Positions 44,229-51,319 of a DNA stretch of 64,000 nucleotides are shown here, piece after piece; position 1 is the first letter of the stretch, and every line of letters begins with the position of its first letter. Source of the stretch: Nevskia sp964451925 (GTDB lineage: Bacteria > Pseudomonadota > Gammaproteobacteria > Nevskiales > Nevskiaceae); assembly GCA_964451925.1 (NCBI GenBank), contig CAYVKA010000011.1, positions 1 through 64,000 of the forward strand. Direction: 5' to 3'. A program made the translations under genes and the position numbers. Below the pieces are notes generated by a model. The model was not told where the DNA came from, made no database searches, and saw only the letters and a list, made by a program, of their open reading frames with translations.

Positions 44229-46136
44229 ATGAAAGCGCTTCTGATGTTTCCGAGAAAAACGCCGACCGCTCCTGATGTACGCCGTGCGCCGTGCTTGCGC
44301 CTGCTCGCATTGTTGTTTGTCTTGCTGGTGCCCGCCACTGCGTCTGCTTCGTGGTGGAACCATGACTGGTCTTATCGCAAGCAGATCGTCATCGACGCAG
44401 GCGCCAAGGGTGCTGATCTGAAGACCGATCTCAATGAGATTCCGGTGCTGATCCGTCTGCATGAAGGCGTATTCAAATTTGCGAACGCCAACAACGATGG
44501 CTCCGACCTGCGCTTTGTCGCGGAAGACGATAAGACCCCGTTGAAATTTCACATCGAGAAATTTGATTCAGTATTCAATCTTGCCTTTATCTGGGTGGCC
44601 CTGCCCAAGCTGAAAGCCGGGGACACCACCAAGATCTGGATGTACTACGGCAACACCAAGGCCGCGGCCGACACCGACACGCGCGCCACGTACGATCCCG
44701 ATCAGGTGCTGGTCTACCACTTCGGCGAGCGTGGCACGCCGGTGTCGGATGCGACTGGATATGCCAACAACTCGCGTTCCATCGCCGGCGTCGACGAGTC
44801 CGGTTTGATCGGCACCGGCGCAAAATTCGACGGCCAAACCGCCGTGACCGTACCCGCATCGTCCTCGCTGGCGCTGGCCGCGGGCGGCGCCTTGACCTGG
44901 TCGGCCTGGATCAAGCCGGCGACGGCCGATGAGGACGCAGTGCTGTATGCGCGCCATGACGGTGCCCGATCACTGCTCATCGGGTTCAGCAAGGGCGCGC
45001 CCTACGTATCGGTTTCCGACGATTCCGGCGCCGTTCATCAGAGCCCGCCGAGCCTGCCGCTGGGTGACAAGGGTTGGCACAACCTGGCCGTGACCGCTGT
45101 CGGCGCGCAGATAACGCTATACGTCGACGGCCAGGTCGGTCCGGTGCTCGCGGCAGCCACACCGGCGCTCAATACAGACGCCAGTTTCGGCGCGGCTTCT
45201 GGCGCGGCAGGTGCGCCGGCGGCAGGTTCCACGGGTTTCGTCGGTGAACTGGACGAGTTGCAAATTTCGAAGATCGCGCGAGAGCCGGCTTATCTGCAGG
45301 TCGCCGCGCTCAACCAGGGCGTCAGCGACAAGCTGATCGTCTACGGCCAGGATGAGCAGCTGTCATCGTGGAGTTCCGGCTATGTCGGCGTCATCCTCAA
45401 GTCGGTGACGCTGGATGGTTGGGTCATTATCATCGTGCTGCTGATCATGGCGGTCATCAGCTGGGGCGTAATGGCGAGCAAGGCCGGACGCATCAGCAGC
45501 GTCGCCAAGGGCAACAAGACGTTTCTCGAACTGTTCCGCGCCGTGGCTGGAGATTTCAGCGCCCTGAATCATCTGGCGGCAGGAAGCAGTGTTGCACAGG
45601 GAATCGACCTGCCGGAAGAGAAACGCCTGCTGCTGCAGCAGGCGCCGCTATTCCATCTGTTCAGCGCGGGCGTCGATGAATTGCGCCAGCGCCTGAAAGG
45701 TGACGGTACCGAGCGCGGCAAACCCGCTTATCTTACGCCGCAGTCCATCGAAGCAATCCGCAGCAGCCTCGATTCCAGCCTGGTGCAGGAAACACAGGCG
45801 CTGAACAGGCGCATGGTGCTGCTGACCCTGGCCATCAGCGGGGGGCCATTCATCGGTCTGCTCGGAACGGTGATGGGCGTGATGATCACCTTCGCCGCCA
45901 TTGCTGCGTCCGGCGACGTCAACATCAACTCAATCGCCCCAGGTATCGCTGCCGCGCTGGTGGCCACCGTCGCCGGCCTGCTGGTCGCGATCCCGGCGCT
46001 GTTCGGCTACAACTACTTGATCACCCGCATCAAGGAGATCACTGCCGACATGCAGGTGTTCGTTGACGCGTTCATCACCCGCATGGCCGAGAGCTACAAC
46101 GCACCCCCGGCGTTGCGCGCAATGGCGGCGGAGTAG
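44229..46136 (+). CDS. ExbB/TolQ proton-channel protein fused to periplasmic DUF2341-LamG region
   Basis: 635 residues; GGAG at 44220-44223 fixes the start. A signal peptide or first helix (about 23-41, LRLLALLFVLLVPATASAS) is followed by a DUF2341 domain (about 42-160, WWNHDWSYRKQIVID; KIWMYYGN) and a concanavalin/LamG-like domain (about 165-350, GALTWSAWIKP; WHNLAVTAVGAQITLYVDG; FVGELDELQIS). ExbB TM1 is at about 395-417, then a cytoplasmic section, TM2 (about 527-558, SGGPFIGLLGTVMGVMITF) and TM3 (about 568-598). The proton channel with ExbD should energise the TonB protein encoded next. The lectin-like part would lie in the periplasm at the ExbB N-terminus. It is roughly three times normal ExbB length. 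Confidence 0.9.
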   Translation: MKALLMFPRKTPTAPDVRRAPCLRLLALLFVLLVPATASASWWNHDWSYRKQIVIDAGAKGADLKTDLNEIPVLIRLHEGVFKFANANNDGSDLRFVAEDDKTPLKFHIEKFDSVFNLAFIWVALPKLKAGDTTKIWMYYGNTKAAADTDTRATYDPDQVLVYHFGERGTPVSDATGYANNSRSIAGVDESGLIGTGAKFDGQTAVTVPASSSLALAAGGALTWSAWIKPATADEDAVLYARHDGARSLLIGFSKGAPYVSVSDDSGAVHQSPPSLPLGDKGWHNLAVTAVGAQITLYVDGQVGPVLAAATPALNTDASFGAASGAAGAPAAGSTGFVGELDELQISKIAREPAYLQVAALNQGVSDKLIVYGQDEQLSSWSSGYVGVILKSVTLDGWVIIIVLLIMAVISWGVMASKAGRISSVAKGNKTFLELFRAVAGDFSALNHLAAGSSVAQGIDLPEEKRLLLQQAPLFHLFSAGVDELRQRLKGDGTERGKPAYLTPQSIEAIRSSLDSSLVQETQALNRRMVLLTLAISGGPFIGLLGTVMGVMITFAAIAASGDVNINSIAPGIAAALVATVAGLLVAIPALFGYNYLITRIKEITADMQVFVDAFITRMAESYNAPPALRAMAAE

Positions 46137-46141
46137 AAGCC

Positions 46142-46546
46142 ATGCAGCTGCAGACGGACGAAAAGCCGTACGACGACATCAACATCACGCCAATGCTGGA
46201 TCTGGCTTATGTGTTGCTGATCATCTTCATCATTATGACCACCGCCGCGGTTCAGGGCATCAAGGTCAATCTGCCCAAGGCCAGCGATACGCCGAGCTTG
46301 TCCAAACCCAAGACTGCGGCCATCACCATCACCAATGACGGCAAGATTTTCCTCGACGCAGTGCCGGTAACCATGGACGAGTTGGCCAATCGCTTGCGCC
46401 AGCGCAAGGCAGCGGACCCGGATCTGCCGGTGGTGGTGCGCGGCGACGGTGAAACCCAGTACAAGAACGTGGTGGAAGTTCTGGCCTTGCTTGGTCAGCT
46501 GAACATCACGCAACTTGGGCTGGTTACGCAGCGCCTGGTCCAGTAA
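46142..46546 (+). CDS. ExbD/TolR family protein
   Basis: 134 residues. The N-terminal DDINITPMLDLAYVLLIIFIIMTTA carries the proton-conducting Asp (Asp20) in the single membrane helix. The periplasmic domain is typical (TITNDGKIFLDAVPVTMDELANRLRQ; VVRGDGETQYKNVVEVLALLGQLNI). ExbD works with ExbB as stator and proton channel for TonB. It starts 5 bp after the ExbB fusion. The stop codon lies within a 20-bp tandem duplication that continues toward tonB. Confidence 0.96.
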   Translation: MQLQTDEKPYDDINITPMLDLAYVLLIIFIIMTTAAVQGIKVNLPKASDTPSLSKPKTAAITITNDGKIFLDAVPVTMDELANRLRQRKAADPDLPVVVRGDGETQYKNVVEVLALLGQLNITQLGLVTQRLVQ

Positions 46547-46570
46547 TGCAGCGCCAGGTCCAGTAATGCA
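46531..46570 (+). repeat. 20-bp tandem duplication creating two coupled mini-reading frames between exbD and tonB
   Basis: GCGCCTGGTCCAGTAATGCA (46531-46550) is repeated at 46551-46570 with one mismatch. The exbD stop overlaps an ATG (TAATG, 46544-46548). That frame ends after six codons at another TAATG (46564-46568), which in turn ends after five codons in GTGA over the tonB start (46580). Ribosomes could be handed down this chain. Confidence 0.7.
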
Positions 46571-46579
46571 GGCCCGTTC

Positions 46580-47260
46580 GTGAAACGCCGCCGGATCGGA
46601 AAGGCCACGCTGCGCCGCGCCGCCGCCGGCGCCGTTGCATTGGGGGTGGTGATCGGCCTGGGTCTTCTGGTCTACAAGATCTTCACCGGAACCACTGTGA
46701 TGCCGATGAAGACGGTTCCCGACGTTGTCACGCTCAAGCTGGTGCAGCCGCCCCCGCCACCCCCGCCTCCGCCGCCGCCGAAGATGGTGGAACAGCCAAA
46801 GATGAAGGAGCCGGAGATGAAACCGGAGCAGCCGGTGGAAAACAAGCCCCCGGCCCCCAAGCAATCCGCCAGTCCTCCGGGGCCGCCCGCGCTCGACATC
46901 AAAGGGCAGGGGCCTTCCGACGCTTTCGGTCTCGAGGGCAAGCCAGGTGGTGGTGAGTTCCTCGGTGGCGGCGGGGGTGGGGGCGGCAGTCGCTTCGGCT
47001 GGTATGCCGCCATCATTCAGGGCCGCGCACGCGAGGCCCTGCAGAAGCAGCGCAAACTGATCGGTACGCGCTATCAGGTCGGTGTGCAGCTGTGGTTAAG
47101 CGCGGATGGGGTGCCGGAACGGATTGAACTGATCAACTCCACCGGTAAGCAGGACGTCGATCAGTTGCTCAGGGATGTGCTTCTGGGCCTGGGAAAGCTG
47201 CCCCAACCACCGCCCAAAGACATGCCGGAGCCAGTCATTCTCCAGGTCAGCACCTCATGA
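46580..47260 (+). CDS. TonB family energy transducer
   Basis: 226 residues from GTG. A basic start and one membrane anchor (about 12-34, RAAAGAVALGVVIGLGLLVYKIF) are followed by an eleven-Pro run, Lys/Glu/Pro repeats (KMVEQPKMKEPEMKPEQP) and a Gly-rich hinge. The C-terminal TonB domain (about 138-226) contains YAAIIQGRAREALQKQ and VQLWLSADGVPERIELINSTGKQDVDQLL. It should carry the ExbB/ExbD proton energy to an outer-membrane partner. No TonB-dependent receptor is encoded in the window, so the target is open: TpsB, the porin-like protein or something elsewhere. It ends 70 bp before the porin gene. Confidence 0.93.
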   Translation: MKRRRIGKATLRRAAAGAVALGVVIGLGLLVYKIFTGTTVMPMKTVPDVVTLKLVQPPPPPPPPPPPKMVEQPKMKEPEMKPEQPVENKPPAPKQSASPPGPPALDIKGQGPSDAFGLEGKPGGGEFLGGGGGGGGSRFGWYAAIIQGRAREALQKQRKLIGTRYQVGVQLWLSADGVPERIELINSTGKQDVDQLLRDVLLGLGKLPQPPPKDMPEPVILQVSTS

Positions 47261-47330
47261 CATACATCGACGCGCGGCCGCGCCCCCGAGCTTTTCGGCA
47301 ATCCAACAGAACCGCAGTGGAGTCGGATCA

Positions 47331-49193
47331 ATGAAGTCATCCAGCCGGACATTTGGTTCGCCGTTCCACACGGCGCCGCGAGCGTCGCTGGGCGCGGCCG
47401 CGTTGCTGTCCTGCGCGGCCGCTTTTACGGCGGCGGCGCAGCAGGTGGCCGCGCCGGCGAACGCGCCACCAGCCGCGCCGCAGCAGGAGAGCGTCACGGA
47501 GGAACTGATCCGCATGCTGGCGCAGCACAATGCTTTGTCGCAGGCGGACGCCGAAACGCTGCTCAAGCGCCTGCAGGCGGAGAAGTCGGCGTCGACGCAG
47601 CCCGCGGTGTCTCAGCCGGCCTCCGCGGAGGCCGGCAGCGCAGCTGCCGCGCAGGGCAATAAGGGGGACGTGCATGTGATCTACGTTCCCGAGAGCCAGA
47701 AGCAGAAGATGCGCGATGAGATCAAGCAGGAAGTTCTGGCCACGGCCAAGGCCGAAAACTGGGCGCAACCCAACGGCATGCCCGAATGGATCAAGCGCAT
47801 TAGTTTCAGCGGCGACTTCCGCTTTCGAAACGAGTGGGACCTGTTCGACAGTACCAATGACAGTTTCATCAACTACCAGGCGATCAACACCGGTAGTCCT
47901 TATGACGTCAACGCGCTCAATTCGCTGTCGACCCTGACCCCGCCGCCCACGCTCGATACGAACCAGGATCGGGAGCGGCCCCGTCTTCGCGCGCGCATCG
48001 CCATGGACGCCAAGGTCAGTGACGAGTTGACCGCCGACTTCCGCTTCTCCACCGGTAATGACAACAACCCGGTTTCGACCGATCAGACCTTGGGCGGCGA
48101 GGGCAGCGCCAGTTCCGGCGACTTCAACCGGCCGGTGTTCTACTTTGATCGCGCCTACCTGGAATATCGGCCGCTGCCGGGTGTGGAGGCCTGGGCGGGG
48201 CGCATGCCGGACCCTTGGTTCGCACCGACCAATCTTGCGTGGTATCAGGACCTGGCGTTTGATGGTGTGGCCGGTTCCTACACCTGGCAGACGCGTGGCG
48301 GCTTTGCGCCTTTCGCAACGCTGGGCGCCTTTTCGGTGGAGAACACTTCGCTCAACTTCCCGTCGACCGGCACCGCAGGTAGCGGCGGCAAGGTCGCCAG
48401 CCGCGACAAATGGCTCTACGCGGGGCAGATCGGCCTCAACTATGCTCTTACGCCACAGCTGAGCCTGAAGCAGGCCATTGCGTATTACTACTTCTCGCAC
48501 CTCAATGGTCAGGTTTCCTCCGCTTGCCAGGCGTACTCGGCTTCGGATGCCTGCGACAGCGACGTCTCGCGGCCCGGCTTCATGCAGAAGGGCAATACCC
48601 TGTTCGAATTGCGCGATCTGCTGCCCAATCCGAACATCACCAATCCGAATGCCGCGCCCCAGTACCAGTATTTCGGCCTTTCCGCGCCGTTCCACGAGCT
48701 GGACGCTGCCGTTCAGCTCGATCAAGCGCTGGATGGACCGATCCACCTGATTTTCAGCGGCGAAGCGGCTGTCAATCTGGGGTACAACCGCAACCGCGTG
48801 CTGAGCCTTGGCCCGCCAACCAGCATCGGGCCGGTCAACAATTTCGACCCCTGTCCGCTCAAGCCGCCGCCGTCCGGCTGCTCGGGTCCGTACCACGCCG
48901 GCAACGTCGGCTGGCAGGCCCAACTGCTCGGCGGCTATCCCACCATCCGCGAGCGTGGCGAATGGCGGCTGGTTGGCGGCTACCGCTACCTGGAATCCGA
49001 CGCGGTGGTTGACGCGTTTACCGACTCCGACTTCCATCTCGGCGGCACCAATGCCAAAGGCTACTACCTGTTCGGCGCGCTGGGTTTCGTACACAACGCC
49101 TGGTTCGAAGCCAAGTGGTTCAGTTCGCGCGAGGTCAGCGGCCCGCCCCTGGCCATCGACGTCATGCAGCTCGATCTCAATGCAAGGTTCTGA
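47331..49193 (+). CDS. Putative outer-membrane porin (Porin_5-like)
   Basis: 620 residues; GGAG at 47319-47322. The signal peptide (about 1-37) ends AAFTAAAQQ. A short helical part (VTEELIRMLAQHNALSQADAETLLKRLQAE) precedes a barrel of alternating strands beginning ISFSGDFRFRNEWDLF and ending in Phe (DVMQLDLNARF). This arrangement is typical of proteins annotated as putative porins. Four Cys in two close pairs (ACQAYSASDAC; CPLKPPPSGC) suggest disulfide-closed loops. Its role in the locus is unknown: nutrient entry, TonB target or surface anchoring are guesses. The coiled-coil gene begins 3 bp later. Confidence 0.82.
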   Translation: MKSSSRTFGSPFHTAPRASLGAAALLSCAAAFTAAAQQVAAPANAPPAAPQQESVTEELIRMLAQHNALSQADAETLLKRLQAEKSASTQPAVSQPASAEAGSAAAAQGNKGDVHVIYVPESQKQKMRDEIKQEVLATAKAENWAQPNGMPEWIKRISFSGDFRFRNEWDLFDSTNDSFINYQAINTGSPYDVNALNSLSTLTPPPTLDTNQDRERPRLRARIAMDAKVSDELTADFRFSTGNDNNPVSTDQTLGGEGSASSGDFNRPVFYFDRAYLEYRPLPGVEAWAGRMPDPWFAPTNLAWYQDLAFDGVAGSYTWQTRGGFAPFATLGAFSVENTSLNFPSTGTAGSGGKVASRDKWLYAGQIGLNYALTPQLSLKQAIAYYYFSHLNGQVSSACQAYSASDACDSDVSRPGFMQKGNTLFELRDLLPNPNITNPNAAPQYQYFGLSAPFHELDAAVQLDQALDGPIHLIFSGEAAVNLGYNRNRVLSLGPPTSIGPVNNFDPCPLKPPPSGCSGPYHAGNVGWQAQLLGGYPTIRERGEWRLVGGYRYLESDAVVDAFTDSDFHLGGTNAKGYYLFGALGFVHNAWFEAKWFSSREVSGPPLAIDVMQLDLNARF

Positions 49194-49196
49194 GCC

Positions 49197-49853
49197 ATGA
49201 GATCCCCCCTGCTACTGCTGCTGGCGGCGGTGCCATGTCTGTTGACGTCGGGCGCACAGGCTCAGGCGATCTCAGCCGAGGATCGCACGCGCGATGCGTT
49301 GCGCCAGACCACGCTGCAGTTGCGGCAGGTGCAGGACGAGAACGCCGATCTCAGAGCCAAGCTCCAGGCCCAGGAGCAACGGTTGGCGCAGCTGACGCAG
49401 AACGCCACGGCGGTCAAGGCGCCAGCCCCGGTGGATGCCTCGGAACTGATCAAGCTGCGCCGCAGCCTGGAAGCGCAGAGTGCCGACGCTGCCGCGCTGC
49501 GCCAGCAGCTGGATGACGCGCAGAAGGCGCTGTCGCAGTGGCAGCAGGGTTATCAGCAGGCGGCGGACCTGGCTCGCGGCCGTGATGCGGAGGCCAAAAA
49601 ATACGAAACCCTGTACCACGACACCGACGCCCGGGCGCAGAGCTGCGAGCAGAAGAATGCCGAATTGTTCAAGCTCGGCAACGAGTTGCTCGACCGCTAC
49701 AAAAACAAGGGCGTGTGGGAATCGCTCGGCGACGACGAGCCGTTCACCCGCATCCATCGCGTGCAACTGGAAAAGCTCGCGCAGGACTATCACGCCAGGC
49801 TGCTGGATCAGAAGGCCGAGCCGCCTGCCGGCGTCACCGGCGAGGGACATTGA
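49197..49853 (+). CDS. Periplasmic coiled-coil protein of unknown function
   Basis: 218 residues. A signal peptide (MRSPLLLLLAAVPCLLTSGAQAQA) is followed by two heptad-rich helices (about 28-70, TRDALRQTTLQLRQVQDENADLRAKL; about 80-150, ELIKLRRSLEAQSADAAALRQQLDDAQKAL, read in parts). A less repetitive end follows (FKLGNELLDRYKNKGVWESLGDDEPFTRIHRVQLEKLAQDY, in parts). I do not recognise a named family. It sits 3 bp after the porin gene and 1 bp before the PpiC gene, so it is probably co-translated with both. A tether or chaperone for exported TpsA is a reasonable guess only. Confidence 0.85.
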   Translation: MRSPLLLLLAAVPCLLTSGAQAQAISAEDRTRDALRQTTLQLRQVQDENADLRAKLQAQEQRLAQLTQNATAVKAPAPVDASELIKLRRSLEAQSADAAALRQQLDDAQKALSQWQQGYQQAADLARGRDAEAKKYETLYHDTDARAQSCEQKNAELFKLGNELLDRYKNKGVWESLGDDEPFTRIHRVQLEKLAQDYHARLLDQKAEPPAGVTGEGH

Positions 49854-49854
49854 C

Positions 49855-50796
49855 ATGCGGCGAGCGGTCAAAATTCTCGCTGTTGCGCTTTCCTGGCCCC
49901 GTTTCGCGCCGCCGCTGCTGCTGGCATTCACGTTGGGCTGCTCACAACATGCGCAGGCGGACGATCCGGTCGTCGCCAAGTCCGACACCATGAGCTTGCG
50001 GGCCTCGGAGGTGCAGGGTTTCCTGCAGACGCTCGATGCCGCGGCACAGCAACGGGTGCACAAGGACCCGCAATTCCTGCTCGGGTTGCTCAAGCAGGAG
50101 ATCGCGCGGCGTGCGCTGCTGCAGCAGGCACAGGCGCAGAAGTGGGAGCAGCGCCCGGAGGTGGCCGCGCTAATCGAGCGGACCCGTACCGAAGTGGTGC
50201 TGGATTCCTATCTCAAATCGGTGTCGGCGCCCGCGGCCTCCTTCCCGTCGGAGGCTGAACTGCAACAGGCTTACAAGCTCAACCAGCAGCGCTTCCTGAT
50301 GCCGCGCACCTACCGCCTGGCGCAGATTTTCGTGGCGGTGCCGGCCGATGCCGCCGGCGCCGCCAGTGCCGAAGCCAAGGCCACGCGCCTGCTCGCCCAG
50401 ATCCGTGCATCGCCCGAGCGCTTCGGCGAAGTTGCGCGCAAGGAGTCGGACGACAAAGCCAGCGCCGCGCAAGGCGGCGACCTGGGCAGCGTGGCCGAAA
50501 CGCAGATGGTGCCGGCGATCAAGGCGGCGGTACAGGGGCTGGGCAAGGGCGAGATCAGCGATCCGGTCAACGCCGCCGGCGGCTGGCATTTGCTGCGGCT
50601 GATCGACACCCAGCCCGCCGCGCCGCGGCCATTCGAGCTGGTCAGGGATGAGCTGGCCACCGCGCTGCGGCAGCAGCGCGCCCAGGAAAACGCTGCCGCG
50701 TACCTTAACAAGCTCCTCGCCGACCAGCACGCCGCGGTCGATGAAATCAGCCTGCAGAAGGCCATGACGTCCGTCCCCACAGCCGAACGCAACTGA
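49855..50796 (+). CDS. Periplasmic parvulin-type peptidyl-prolyl isomerase (PpiC/SurA-like)
   Basis: 313 residues from ATG, one base after the preceding stop. The signal region MRRAVKILAVALSWPRFAPPLLLAFTLGCSQHAQA ends in AQA, with a nearby imperfect lipobox (TLGC). An N-terminal helical chaperone part (about 40-145) resembles SurA/PrsA. One parvulin domain (about 150-245) carries MPRTYRLAQIFVAV, SPERFGEVARKESDDKASAAQGGDLG and GLGKGEISDPVNAAGGWHLLRL. It probably folds or keeps unfolded the secreted partners of this locus (TpsA, barrel proteins). YbjN follows 10 bp later. Confidence 0.92.
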   Translation: MRRAVKILAVALSWPRFAPPLLLAFTLGCSQHAQADDPVVAKSDTMSLRASEVQGFLQTLDAAAQQRVHKDPQFLLGLLKQEIARRALLQQAQAQKWEQRPEVAALIERTRTEVVLDSYLKSVSAPAASFPSEAELQQAYKLNQQRFLMPRTYRLAQIFVAVPADAAGAASAEAKATRLLAQIRASPERFGEVARKESDDKASAAQGGDLGSVAETQMVPAIKAAVQGLGKGEISDPVNAAGGWHLLRLIDTQPAAPRPFELVRDELATALRQQRAQENAAAYLNKLLADQHAAVDEISLQKAMTSVPTAERN

Positions 50797-50806
50797 GAAG
50801 GCCGCC

Positions 50807-51292
50807 ATGACAGAAGCGCTCAAGAGCTCCATCTCCCCGGGTGAAATTGCCGAAATTCTGCAACGGGCCGGTTACCGCGCCAACGTTATCGAACGTGATG
50901 GCATCGCCCAGGTCCACAGCGCAGCCCAGGGGCTGGAATTCTTTGTCGCCTTCACGTCCTCCGGCCTGGTGCAGCAGGCCAGGCAGGCTGACCTCGCCTT
51001 CCACTGCTGGCTGCTGATCCGCGACGAACTGCCGCCGGACTTGATCGACGGCTGGAACCGTTCGCGGCGTTTCGCGCGGCTGTTCCGGCAGGGACAGGTC
51101 CTGGTGCTGACAATGGACATACTGCTGGCGGGAGGCGTCAGCGAGGCTCATCTGCACGCGCAATGTGAGCTATGGGACCGGCTGATCCGTGATTTGGTGC
51201 TGCATGTCCAGCGCTCCGGCAAGGTCCAGCTACAGGCGCCGCTCAACGGCCAAGCTGCTGTGGCCGGTGGCGGTGGGCGTGAACCGGCCTAG
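50807..51292 (+). CDS. YbjN-domain protein
   Basis: 161 residues with no signal peptide, so cytoplasmic. The YbjN fold (type III secretion-chaperone-like) is recognised from ISPGEIAEILQRAGYRANVIERDG, the acidic/hydrophobic strand LEFFVAFTSSG, the hallmark IDGWNRSRRFARLFRQGQVLVLTMDILL and GGVSEAHLHAQCELWDRLIRDL. E. coli YbjN affects motility, exopolysaccharide and stress; the structural likeness to secretion chaperones is a family observation. Its position 27 bp before the giant TpsA gene makes a chaperone-like role for TpsA or its mRNA plausible but unproven. Confidence 0.82.
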   Translation: MTEALKSSISPGEIAEILQRAGYRANVIERDGIAQVHSAAQGLEFFVAFTSSGLVQQARQADLAFHCWLLIRDELPPDLIDGWNRSRRFARLFRQGQVLVLTMDILLAGGVSEAHLHAQCELWDRLIRDLVLHVQRSGKVQLQAPLNGQAAVAGGGGREPA

Positions 51293-51319
51293 TACCATCT
51301 TGATGAGGGAGCAAGCCCG

